Positions 1 through 8,728 of a stretch of 64,000 nucleotides of DNA are shown here, piece by piece; position 1 is the stretch's first letter; each line of letters starts with the position of its first letter. This DNA comes from Agrobacterium vitis (GTDB lineage: Bacteria > Pseudomonadota > Alphaproteobacteria > Rhizobiales > Rhizobiaceae). The notes beneath the pieces are model-generated. The model saw only the letters and a program-made list of their open reading frames with translations. It was not told the origin of the DNA and did not search any database. The stretch is taken from positions 1 to 64,000 of the forward strand of contig NZ_CP118261.1 in NCBI RefSeq assembly GCF_013337045.2, written 5' to 3'. Position numbers and translations under genes: made by a program.

Positions 1-1215
1 ATGGCGAAGATCGCCCCGAAAACTGAGGCCGTGATTGAGGGGTTGACTGCCTTGATGGAGCGTCACGCCGACGCGCTTTCCAGCCAGTTGCAAGCACATC
101 ATTTGAAAGTTTTCCCGCCGACCTCCGAAAAGGGGATTAGGACCTTCGGCCCCTCTGAAGCGTCTAAGTTGCTTGGCGTTGGGGAGTCTTATCTAAGGCA
201 GATTGCTTCAGAAATGCCAGAGTTGAATGTCAGCATGAGCCCTGGGGGCCGGCGCATTTTCTCGATTGAAGATATCCACGTGATCCGCAAGCATATGGAC
301 CAGATCGGTCGTGGAAACCGTCGCTACCTTCCGCATCGTCGAGACGGCGAGCAGCTTCAAGTCATTTCGGTCATGAATTTCAAAGGTGGCTCGGGCAAAA
401 CGACCACCGCCGCGCATTTGGCTCAATATCTCGCAATGCGCGGCTACCGAGTGCTTGCTATCGATCTCGATCCTCAGGCAAGCTTGTCTGCGCTCTTTGG
501 CAGCCAACCGGAGACGGACGTCGGTCCAAACGAGACCCTCTATGGCGCCATCAGATATGATGATGAGCAAGTGCCAATCGAACAGGTCGTTCGAGGAACG
601 TATATTCCTGACCTTCATCTCATTCCCGGCAATCTCGAACTTATGGAATTTGAGCATGACACGCCCCGCGCCTTGATGAAGCGCAAGGAAGGTGACACGC
701 TCTTCTATGGTCGCATCAGTCAAGCGATTGAAGACATTGCAGATAATTATGATGTCGTCGTCATCGATTGCCCTCCGCAACTCGGTTACCTCACGCTGTC
801 AGCTTTGACGGCCGCGACATCCATCCTTGTTACGGTTCATCCCCAGATGCTCGATGTGATGTCAATGAACCAGTTTCTGGCAATGACATCGAACTTGCTG
901 AGAGAAATTGAGAGCGCCGGTGCGGAGTTCAAGTTCAATTGGATGCGCTACCTTATCACCCGTTTCGAACCGAGCGATGGCCCCCAAAACCAGATGGTGG
1001 GCTATCTCCGGTCTATTTTTGGGGAAAACGTCCTTAATTTTCCAATGCTCAAAACGACGGCTGTCTCGGACGCGGGCCTGACAAACCAGACCCTTTTTGA
1101 AGTGGAACGCGGTCAATTTACACGATCAACCTATGATCGCGCCTTGGAGGCTATGAACGCCGTCAACGATGAGATTGAATCTCTGATCAAAAAAGCATGG
1201 GGTAGAACCACATGA
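1..1215 (+). CDS. repA: RepA, ParA-type plasmid partition ATPase
   Basis: First gene of a repABC operon. RepA proteins are ParA-type ATPases that move plasmid copies apart together with RepB bound to parS, and they repress their own operon. The protein (404 aa, normal length) shows an N-terminal extension with a helix-turn-helix-like stretch (SEASKLLGVGESYLRQI, about residues 52-68), a deviant Walker A (KGGSGKTTT, about 128-136), DLDPQAS near 155 and a Walker B-like VVVIDCPP near 252. The ATG is base 1 of the window, so the promoter cannot be seen. It overlaps repB by 4 bases (ATGA), which suggests translational coupling. Confidence 0.96.
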   Translation: MAKIAPKTEAVIEGLTALMERHADALSSQLQAHHLKVFPPTSEKGIRTFGPSEASKLLGVGESYLRQIASEMPELNVSMSPGGRRIFSIEDIHVIRKHMDQIGRGNRRYLPHRRDGEQLQVISVMNFKGGSGKTTTAAHLAQYLAMRGYRVLAIDLDPQASLSALFGSQPETDVGPNETLYGAIRYDDEQVPIEQVVRGTYIPDLHLIPGNLELMEFEHDTPRALMKRKEGDTLFYGRISQAIEDIADNYDVVVIDCPPQLGYLTLSALTAATSILVTVHPQMLDVMSMNQFLAMTSNLLREIESAGAEFKFNWMRYLITRFEPSDGPQNQMVGYLRSIFGENVLNFPMLKTTAVSDAGLTNQTLFEVERGQFTRSTYDRALEAMNAVNDEIESLIKKAWGRTT

Positions 1216-2234
1216 GCCGGAAGCACATCCTTGGCGTCTCGACGGACGCCCAAGACGTTAAGCCGTCTGACAATCGTGCAGGGAAAACGCGGTCAATGCC
1301 GCTTCTCGGGGTCGCCAGAAAAGAACGCGACCCGGCAACAAAGCTGACTGCGAATATTGGAAACGCACTGCGTGAACAGAATGATCGCCTAAGCCGCGCC
1401 GAAGAGATAGAGCGGCGTCTTGCTGAAGGCCAAGCGGTTGTCGAATTGGATGTTTCGACCGTAGAGCCATCCTTCGTGCAGGACCGTATGCCTGGTGATA
1501 TTGACGGACTTCTCGAATCGATTCGCGACCAAGGCCAGCAGGTCCCAATCCTCGTGCGCCCTCACCCGGATATGCCGGGCCGCTATCAGGTCGGCTTCGG
1601 TCACCGTCGGCTCCAGGCCGTTTCAGAATTAGGTCTTCCGGTCAAAGCGGTTGTTCGCGAGCTGACCGACGAACAATTGGTCATTGCACAAGGCCAGGAG
1701 AACAACGAACGTCAGGATCTCACCTTTATTGAGAAAGCACGTTTCGCCCATCGCTTGAATAAGCAATTTTCACGCGAGATCGTTATTGCCGCTATGTCGA
1801 TCGACAAGAGTAACCTGTCGAAGATGCTTCTGCTTGTCGACACCCTCCCCCCGGAGTTGATCGATGCAATCGGCCCCGCACCAGGCGTCGGCCGACCAAG
1901 TTGGCAGCAACTCACGGAGTTTATCGAAAAGGCCCCCTCACCCTCGGACGTCTCAAAATATGCGCTATCGAATGAAGTGCAAGCGCTGCCATCTGCGGAG
2001 CGATTCAAGGCGGTGTTGGCCAGCCTTAAGCCTCGACGGGTCTCTCGAGGGCTTCCGGAAATTATGTCGACCCCTGATGGGGATAGATTGGCTCAGGTTT
2101 CGCAAAGCAAATCCAAATTGGAAATCACGATAGACAGGAAGGCGACGCCTGATTTCGCGGCCTTCGTCATTGATCACTTGCCTGCGCTTTATCAGGCGCA
2201 CCGAGCACAGACCCAGAAGAAACAAGGAGAGTAG
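1212..2234 (+). CDS. repB: RepB, ParB-type centromere-binding protein
   Basis: ParB-family partition protein of the repABC unit; it binds parS and with RepA segregates the plasmid and represses the operon. The 340-aa protein has the ParB/Srx-type N-terminal domain around residues 75-165 (RPHPDMPGRYQVGFGHRR, then QGQENNERQDLTFIEKARF) followed by a helix-turn-helix region (SREIVIAAMSIDKSNLSKM) near residue 195. The start overlaps the repA stop. Downstream lies a 150-bp gap before repC that carries the antisense incompatibility RNA. The arrangement is the standard one for rhizobial plasmids. Confidence 0.96.
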   Translation: MSRKHILGVSTDAQDVKPSDNRAGKTRSMPLLGVARKERDPATKLTANIGNALREQNDRLSRAEEIERRLAEGQAVVELDVSTVEPSFVQDRMPGDIDGLLESIRDQGQQVPILVRPHPDMPGRYQVGFGHRRLQAVSELGLPVKAVVRELTDEQLVIAQGQENNERQDLTFIEKARFAHRLNKQFSREIVIAAMSIDKSNLSKMLLLVDTLPPELIDAIGPAPGVGRPSWQQLTEFIEKAPSPSDVSKYALSNEVQALPSAERFKAVLASLKPRRVSRGLPEIMSTPDGDRLAQVSQSKSKLEITIDRKATPDFAAFVIDHLPALYQAHRAQTQKKQGE

Positions 2235-2239
2235 TCCGC

Positions 2240-2295
2240 AAAAGAAAAGAGCTCCCCCAACGTCGCCGTCGTGGAAGCCCTTCTGTCTCTCTAGC
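2240..2295 (-). ncRNA. repABC antisense counter-transcribed RNA (incA/ctRNA)
   Basis: On the minus strand in the repB-repC gap there is a promoter with -35 TTGACG (2330-2325), a 17-bp spacer and -10 GATTCT (2307-2302). About 25 nt further on is a GC-rich stem (GGGCTTCC at 2280-2273 pairing, with G-U pairs, to GGGGGAGCTC at 2258-2249) followed by a U-rich tract (2248-2240). This is the layout of the small antisense RNA that limits repC expression and determines incompatibility in repABC plasmids. The ends given are estimates from promoter and terminator positions. Confidence 0.85.
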
Positions 2296-2384
2296 AAGAA
2301 CAGAATCGCATTTCCTCGAATCCTCGTCAAGAGTTTTTGCGCCATTTGGTGAGTGATTTTCTTTTGCCTGCTGAAAGGTGAAAG

Positions 2385-3602
2385 ATGATGGAGACTGGAA
2401 ATGTGACGACGCCCTTTGGGCGGCGGGGTATGACGCTTGCGCTGGTGCGCCGGCAAGTCGCCACAAGCGACATTAAGCCGGGCAAACGTGCGGATAAATG
2501 GAAAATATTCAGGGATGCCTCAGCTGCAATGGAATTGCTTGGTATACAATCCAACAGCCTTGCGGTTCTCGATGCGTTATTGAGTTTTTACCCAGAGAAT
2601 GAACTACGGCAGGATGCGCAACTTGTTGTTTTCCCCTCGAATACTCAACTTGCTCTTCGAGCGCACGGGTTGGCTGGAGCGACATTACGCCGGCATATCG
2701 CTGTGCTTGTAGATGCAGGGCTGATCGTTCGCAAAGATAGCGCCAATGGGAAACGCTACGCGCGCAAGGATAACGCCGGTCAGATCGAGCAGGCATTTGG
2801 CTTCGATTTGTCACCACTGCTCGCACGCTCAGAAGAACTTGCGATGATGGCGCAACAAGTGATGGCGGATCGTGCCGCCTTTAGGAAAGCCAAGGAAAGC
2901 CTTACCATTTGCCGTCGAGACGTTCGCAAACTGATCACGGCGGCTATCGAGGAGGGCGCTCAAGGCGACTGGCATGAGATCGAATGCGCGTATGTATCGC
3001 TTGTTGGCAAAGTATCTAGAACACCACCCCTTTCGGAAGTTACTGCCGTTTTAGATGAGATGAACAACCTGAAGAGTGATATTATTAAGCGATTGGAAAA
3101 TCAGGTAAAATCAGAAAAAAATAGCAGCAATGCTGCTCAATTTGAGCGGCACATACAGAATTCAAATACCAAATACGTTAATGAACTTGAACCTCGCTCT
3201 GAAAAAGAGCAAGAGGCAACCAGGGCGCAAAACAGTTCGCCTCAACCTGTGCCGATAAAGTCATTTCCGCTTGGAATGATTTTGAAGGCCTGCCCTTCGG
3301 TTAGCGATTACGGTCCGGGTGGAAAAATAGAAAATTGGCGTGACTTAATGACTGCCGCAGTTGTGGTTCGATCTATGTTGGGAGTAAGTCCGGACGCCTA
3401 TCAGGAAGCCTGCGAAATTATGGGTCAAGAGAATGCAGCTACCGCTGTCGCATGTATTTTAGAGCGTGCAAACTTTATCAACTCAGCTGGGGGCTATTTG
3501 CGTGATCTAACCCGCCGATCAAAACAAGGAGAGTTCTCCCTTGGGCCTATGATGATGGCTTTGTTAAGGGCCAATGGCCAAGTGGGCATGAAGGCGGGAT
3601 AA
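2385..3602 (+). CDS. repC: RepC, replication initiator
   Basis: Essential initiator of repABC plasmids; the replication origin of such plasmids normally lies inside repC. The 405-aa product has the typical N-terminal winged-helix half (FGRRGMTLALVRRQ near residue 8, VFPSNTQLALRAHGLAGATL near 82, RKDSANGKRYARKD near 118) and a C-terminal half ending in GGYLRDLTRRSKQGEFSLGP (about residues 367-386), the usual RepC signature. An ATG follows a GA-rich leader; a second in-frame ATG is not needed. The central part (about 3050-3250) is visibly AT-richer than the flanks, as expected for an origin region. Confidence 0.95.
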   Translation: MMETGNVTTPFGRRGMTLALVRRQVATSDIKPGKRADKWKIFRDASAAMELLGIQSNSLAVLDALLSFYPENELRQDAQLVVFPSNTQLALRAHGLAGATLRRHIAVLVDAGLIVRKDSANGKRYARKDNAGQIEQAFGFDLSPLLARSEELAMMAQQVMADRAAFRKAKESLTICRRDVRKLITAAIEEGAQGDWHEIECAYVSLVGKVSRTPPLSEVTAVLDEMNNLKSDIIKRLENQVKSEKNSSNAAQFERHIQNSNTKYVNELEPRSEKEQEATRAQNSSPQPVPIKSFPLGMILKACPSVSDYGPGGKIENWRDLMTAAVVVRSMLGVSPDAYQEACEIMGQENAATAVACILERANFINSAGGYLRDLTRRSKQGEFSLGPMMMALLRANGQVGMKAG

Positions 3603-3667
3603 AGCGCTGAGAAAATTTCGTCAAGACGATGGATTGGGATCGAAACGCGTGTAATTGAGGGCCTGAT

Positions 3668-3689
3668 TCGGTGGTCAGCTGACCACCGA
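3668..3689. promoter_or_regulatory. 22-bp perfect palindrome, candidate parS
   Basis: A perfect 22-bp palindrome, TCGGTGGTCAG followed by its reverse complement, lies 66 bp after repC. Its central 16 bases (GTGGTCAGCTGACCAC) differ at one position per arm from the published repABC parS form GTTNNNNGCNNNNAAC, and in some repABC plasmids parS lies just downstream of repC. The rest of 3603-3918 shows no gene. A different regulatory role, or a dimer-binding site for another protein, remains possible. Confidence 0.55.
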
Positions 3690-5098
3690 CATAAGTAATT
3701 GAAAGACCAACGTTTTTTCCACGCGGTTTGAAACCACGATTTTGGATGATTCCTGACGCGGAAAATGCGAATTGCCATGAAAATCATCGTCGTGAGCAGG
3801 ATATTGAGCCGTTGACTTGCTCATAACAATTGAGAAAGAGCCCAGATTTTCTGGCGGCATCTCCAATCTGGTCCCGTCCACACCTCAGTTCGGGAGCGGC
3901 TAAAAAATCGTACTAACATCAGGCCTGCGGCCTGTAAGCCAGGTAGTTATCCTGAATGATGATGTGGTCGGCTAAGTGTCTGGCATCATGCCAGACACCC
4001 CAGATGAAACTGGAGCCGCGACCGGAAAGTCCGGGAAGACCCAGGAAATAGAGGCCTTTCTCACATGAGACACCTTGATGATGTCTAGGGCGCCCTGCTT
4101 CATCGAAAGCATTCACCTTCAACCAGCTATAGTCGGACCTGAAGCCGGTAGCCCAGATGATCGTGGAGACGCCGGCGTTAATAAGATCCAGTTCGCGGAT
4201 AGGATTAATAATACAATCTGTTGTCGGACCAAGGATGCGAGCCTCTGGCTCTTCAGGAAGGTTGAGACCGTTGCATGCAACAAAAGCATCCGCTTCGTCG
4301 AGCAGCGATAGATAGTTCTGGTCGCCACACTCAAGATTGTCGGCAAGATCTTGAGCGAAGGATAATTTGCCGTCCTTAAAGCTTTCGGTCATGCCCACCA
4401 GCACCATGCCCTGTGCTGCTAGACGACGGAAGTCGATCGTTTCTCCGCCTCGTGCGCCACTGACAGCGACCGTAACATGCCTGCTTAGCTTCAATTCCTG
4501 TACCTGTGCATCCCATTTGCCGAGAACGCCGAGCCACCAAGCGCAGTCGCGGCCGCGATAGCTGCGCGGAGGACGATCATGCGGCCCAACAGAAAGATAG
4601 GTCTTGCAGCCCGCACGCATTAATTCCTCGGCAATCTGCACTCCTGAAGAGCCCGCGCCAATCACGAGAACAGCCCCCTCCCCGAGTTGATCAGGGTTGC
4701 GGTATTCGCTGGAATGCATTTGGTTGATATCTGCCGTCGGTGGAACGATTGGCGGAATGTTCGGCAACTGAAACGGACCGGTCGCCACCACCACGTTTAG
4801 AGCTTCGATCACACCGTTAGACATCTCGACACGGAAGCCTGGACGACCTTTCAATCGCTCGACTTGAGTCACCTCGGTTCCACAGCGGATCGGTGCGTTA
4901 TACTTCTTCGCATAGGCTTCAAAGTAGTCGGCAACGCCTTCTTTGGGGATAAACGCATCGGCATTGCCAGGAAAAGTCATGTTTGGAAAACGATCGTGCC
5001 AAGCTGGCCCATTAGTGACCAGGGAATCCCAACGCATCGAACGCCAACGCTCGGCTATCCTTCCTCTTTCAAGAACGAGATGTGCTACTTTGTTCCTA

Positions 5099-5947
5099 GG
5101 CCGCACACTCATAAACCGGGTTTGCAAATCGGCCTGATTTTGATTCACTGAGGCCTTGATTTGGAGGCCTCTCATGACCCGTCGCCGGTTTGATCTCACC
5201 GATTTCGAATGGACTGTCATCCAGCCCTTGTTGCCCAACAAGCCGCGTGGGGTGCCACGTGTTGACGACCGGCGGGTGATCAACGGCATCTTGTGGCGGT
5301 TTCGGACAGGTTCACCCTGGGCAGACGTTCCTGATCGATATGGTCCATATACAACCTGCTACAACCGGTTCGTGCGATGGCGAAAGGCGGGTGTCTGGGA
5401 TCATGTTCTGGGCGAGATTTCCAAGGCTTTCGACGGCGATATCGTTATGATCGACAGCTCCTGTGTCCGTGTTCATCAACATGCGGCCACGGGAAAAAGG
5501 GGGATCAACACGATGGCTGCATGGGACGTTCCCGTGGCGGCTTGACCACCAAAATCCACGCCGTTGTCGATGCCGATGGCCGACCGATCCGTCTCGCACT
5601 CACAGCCGGTCAAACCCATGATGGTCGCATGGCAGAACCATTGTTACAGACAATCTCCAAGGGTGCGATCCTGCTGGCGGACAAGGCCTACGATACCAAC
5701 GCGATCAGAGCATTTGCAAAGCAAAGGCAGGCATGGGCCAATATTCCTGCCAAGAGCAATCGGAAGGGAAGCTTCCCTTTCAGCCAATGGGTTTACCGAC
5801 AGCGCAATCTCGTTGAGCGTTTCTTCAGCAAACTCAAACAGTTCAGAGGCATCGCAACCCGTTACGACAAAGACCCATTGAACTTTCTCGCCGCTGTCAA
5901 ATTGGCAGCAGCAAGAATTTGGATCAGATCGTTATGAGTCTACGGCC
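5099..5947 (+). mobile_element. IS5-family element, IS427-like group
   Basis: 849-bp insertion sequence with imperfect terminal inverted repeats (GGCCGCACACTCATAA at 5099 against GGCCGTAGACTCATAA read inward from 5947) and a 2-bp TA target duplication (5097-5098 and 5948-5949). It contains two overlapping reading frames joined by a probable programmed frameshift, as is usual for IS427-like members of IS5. It sits inside a flavin monooxygenase gene in the opposite orientation, and both flanks rejoin in frame, so it looks like a recent insertion. Confidence 0.93.
5174..5937 (+). CDS. IS5/IS427-family transposase, two frames with -1 frameshift
   Basis: DDE transposase made from two overlapping frames: the first from ATG 5174 to the stop at 5545 (MTRRRFDLTDFEWTVIQPLL), the second in frame to 5937. 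A slippery A5G5 run (GGGAAAAAGGGGG, 5491-5503) lies in the overlap and a -1 shift there joins HAATGK to the KKGDQHDGCMGRSRGG frame. DDE residues are visible as D in MIDSSCVRVHQH, D in LLADKAYDTN and E in RNLVERFFSKLKQFRG. The shifted product is complete, so the element is probably active. Confidence 0.9.
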
Positions 5948-6023
5948 TAGTGAGATGCTCACTCATGGCGATACCAGCCTGTCCGCCGCCAACGACGAGT
6001 GTATGTATTTTTTCGACAGTCAT

Positions 6024-6581
6024 TGCTTCGTCCTTGTTATATTTGAAGTGCGCGTGCTGGCGCCTTGAGCGGTTTTTCTCGCTCGTCGGGCGTCCAGTTA
6101 AGGTAGGCATCTCTGGCTTCGGCTGATGCTGCTGAAGACCGTCTCCATTTCTTTTTTGTATGTTTTTTTATGCGCGACCATGTGGCCAATGCCGACTATG
6201 TACAACTCCCTGATAATCATGGGCCAAAATCTCAATCGCGTTCGGAGAGTTTAGGTTGGTATGAGACACTTAAAAAACAGAGGAAATTTTGGTGAGATCA
6301 ACAATGCAATAAGAGACGAGGGGAGGGGAAATGGTTCATCTAAAATTTGGACACATTCACTCAACGCTGGGCAACGAATATTCAACTTTGGCAGTGTGGT
6401 TCGCTCACTTAGGATAAGTCTGTACGCTCGAGAGCGGTAGGTGCTTACATATGTTTGAAACGGCCTGTCGCAAGGAACTTAAGAAACAGCCTTACGAAAG
6501 ATAATGGCTTTAGGACTCCCTTAAATGGATTTTTGCTAAATTTACCCGGTATGCTGTCTAGGCGTTGCGCAAGATGAGCCG
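6024..6581. other. intergenic, divergent promoters; no clear gene
   Basis: 558 bp between the start of the split monooxygenase (minus) and the GGDEF gene (plus). It is AT-rich. A short minus-strand frame near 6050-6190 ends in YLNWTPDEREKPLKAPARAL but has no ATG in frame after the upstream stop; it may be a decayed leader gene. I see no RNA gene and no convincing terminator. Confidence 0.4.
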
Positions 6582-8288
6582 ATGATATTGAATAACCAGT
6601 TTGGCAATCGTAAAAATAGCTTTGATTTGGACGCTGCGGCCGTGCTGGATGAAGCTTGGAACCTCGCATGTACAGGTCGTTCCATTCGCGCGTTCTCCTT
6701 AGCAAATTCAGTTCTGACTTCTGCAGAACAGCGAGGAGATCAAGGTCTTGTAGCGCGCGGTTCTCAGCAATGTGCGTGGTATTGCTTTCAACTTGGCGAG
6801 ACAGAGACGGGGCTAGTATACGCGGAGAAAGCTCTTTCTCTTTGGAAGCAGCTTGAAGAGCCGGCGCTTGAGGCGGAAGCAATTAGTATTGCTGCTTGGC
6901 TGCATCTGGAACTCGGTAATTTAGAGCAGGCTGTCGAGTTCGCCGCAGAAGCAATGAACATTGCCGACCAGAGCCGTAATCTCAGATGTCGGTCTCTGGC
7001 CATAAATGTTATTGGCGTGATATTCTGGATGACGCGCCAACCATCCCTTGCGGTTGATTATTGCGCTCGTGCCGTAGAGCTTGCCCGAGAGGCACACGAT
7101 CTTACATTCGAATGTTGGTGGTTGATTAATCTCGGTGGCGCGCATGCAGAGGATGCTTATCTCGTTCAGGAAGCCGATAATCAAAAATTCGAAACGTCGA
7201 TTAGCAGCGCAATAGATGTTACGAAACAAGCACTCAGCCTCGCTCAATTACTTAAAGACGCCTGGGCCGAGAGGTTGTGTATCGCAAACTTAGCAGAATA
7301 TTTTAATGCGGTTGAGAATTTTTCCGCCGCAGAAATGTTATTGGAGCGGTACCGTGACATTCCGGGCGACGATTATGTCCGCGGGGAGGGGCATTATCTG
7401 GTTACACTGGGAAGCACGCTCGTTTCGTTAAAGCGCTATGAAGAGGCCTTGGTTCCACTTGAGCAGGCCCACTTGCTTGCCGGGGAAAATTTCAATCTTG
7501 AGACTTTAATGCATGCCTGTCTGTCTCTGTCAAAAGCTCATGAGTATCTTGAAGCATTCGAGTCTGCGCTCGATTTTCATAAAAAATATCACAAGCTCCA
7601 TCAGCAGTTCACTGCGGAGCGGATCCAGCAAAATGCCCGTATGGCGGAGATCCGTTATGAAACGAAAAAACTCAAAGCAATGCTTGATACAGAGGCAGAG
7701 CGCTCTGCAGAAATTGCCCGGTCATTAGAGGCCCTTCAGCAGCAAACCAATGTCCTGACCGAAGCGGCGAATACGGACCCGTTGACAGGACTTTCCAATC
7801 GGCGGCATTTGGAGACGATAATATCTGACGTTAATACTCAAGGCGCGAGTTATGCGCTGGCGATCCTTGATGTCGATTACTTCAAGACAATCAATGATAC
7901 GTTCTCCCATATCATTGGTGATCGTGTCCTTGTGCAAATCGGGGCACTGGTCAAAATTGTTGTTCGTGAAACAGATCTCGCAGTTCGCTTTGGTGGCGAA
8001 GAGTTCGTTATACTTATGACGGACCTAACACTCGCCCACGCGGAAAGGGTTTCCGAAAGACTGCGAATGACAATTACCAACTTTGACTGGTCCGAAATTG
8101 CTGATGGGCTGAATGTGTCCGTCAGTATCGGAGTTGCAATGTCAGACGATGCAGTCGACGCCGAAGCGGTTTTGCAACTGGCGGATCGGCGCCTTTATTG
8201 GGCAAAGCAGACCGGTAGAAATAGAGTTGTTTGTTTTCTGCCGTCTGGAAATAGGTTTGAACAAACGACCAGCGCGATTACGGATTGA
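6582..8288 (+). CDS. TPR-like/GGDEF diguanylate cyclase
   Basis: Cytoplasmic 568-aa protein that probably makes cyclic di-GMP. Residues about 25-350 are helical repeats of TPR type (for example ALEAEAISIAAWLHLELGNL, YEEALVPLEQAHLLAGENF), a short coiled coil follows (about 355-390), and the C-terminus is a full GGDEF domain: DPLTGLSNRRHLE near 397, metal-binding DVDYFKTIND, and active-site GGEEF near 471. An inhibitory I-site RETD lies five residues before GGEEF, so product feedback is likely. No membrane segment is seen. TPR domains usually bind a protein partner or peptide, so the input is probably cytoplasmic. The gene is AT-richer than its neighbours, suggesting separate acquisition. Confidence 0.93.
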   Translation: MILNNQFGNRKNSFDLDAAAVLDEAWNLACTGRSIRAFSLANSVLTSAEQRGDQGLVARGSQQCAWYCFQLGETETGLVYAEKALSLWKQLEEPALEAEAISIAAWLHLELGNLEQAVEFAAEAMNIADQSRNLRCRSLAINVIGVIFWMTRQPSLAVDYCARAVELAREAHDLTFECWWLINLGGAHAEDAYLVQEADNQKFETSISSAIDVTKQALSLAQLLKDAWAERLCIANLAEYFNAVENFSAAEMLLERYRDIPGDDYVRGEGHYLVTLGSTLVSLKRYEEALVPLEQAHLLAGENFNLETLMHACLSLSKAHEYLEAFESALDFHKKYHKLHQQFTAERIQQNARMAEIRYETKKLKAMLDTEAERSAEIARSLEALQQQTNVLTEAANTDPLTGLSNRRHLETIISDVNTQGASYALAILDVDYFKTINDTFSHIIGDRVLVQIGALVKIVVRETDLAVRFGGEEFVILMTDLTLAHAERVSERLRMTITNFDWSEIADGLNVSVSIGVAMSDDAVDAEAVLQLADRRLYWAKQTGRNRVVCFLPSGNRFEQTTSAITD

Positions 8289-8728
8289 GGAAGCGATCCG
8301 ATTCTGCTGACTGTCCCATAGCCTCTCGACGTTGCATTTCTCTTACCATGAATCTCTGCTTCCGCCGGAGTGAAGATGCGTACGGAATGCCGTGCAAAAC
8401 GCGCCATAGCGCATTCGATTTTAATGTCATCAATAACCGAAACCGCTAATCCGATGTCATGCAAGGCTAAAAGGTCGGGGTGTGGCGCGGAAAGGGATTT
8501 CGACGCAACGAGCGCGATAAACCATTATGATCTTCGGTAGTGATGGGACTAAGCCGAGGTGCATTTTGACAGGTAGCAGAATTGGACCAGCAGTCGCAAT
8601 TGCATGCAAAATCCTGGTGAAACAACCGGTCTGAATGGGGTTCGTGGCCGAAAAATCCAATTTTCAGGTGCCAAACATTGTGATCACCAATTCACGGGAT
8701 GCGAGTTTTCTGGTTCAAACAAACAAAA
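8289..8728. other. intergenic between convergent genes; fragments only
   Basis: 440 bp between the GGDEF gene (plus) and the recombinase gene (minus), which converge here. Two short minus-strand frames (around 8457-8660 and 8290-8464) appear to belong together across a frameshift (..FSLA / LALHDIGLAVSVIDD..) and may be a decayed gene, but I do not recognise the family. No terminator stem stands out. Confidence 0.3.

Larger units (their letters stand above)
3919..6023 (-). pseudogene. NAD(P)/FAD flavin-containing monooxygenase, split by an IS element
   Basis: A flavoprotein monooxygenase of the FMO/Baeyer-Villiger-like group on the minus strand. The first 26 codons (ATG at 6023, MTVEKIHTLVVGGGQAGIA, FAD-binding GGGQAG) are separated from the other about 391 codons (3919-5096) by an 849-bp IS element. 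Removing the IS and one TA copy gives an uninterrupted 417-aa reading frame (ACT AGG AAC AAA at the joint), so the insertion is the only visible lesion. The downstream part has a second dinucleotide fold (VLVIGAGSSGVQIAEEL) and the late motif IIWATGFRSDY. Its substrate is unknown. The open frame continuing into the IS on the 3' piece is an artefact. Confidence 0.9.

Noticed and set aside
5156..5173. Upstream start of the IS5-type transposase at 5156
   Set aside because: The ATG at 5174 gives the usual MTRRRFDLTDFEW start.
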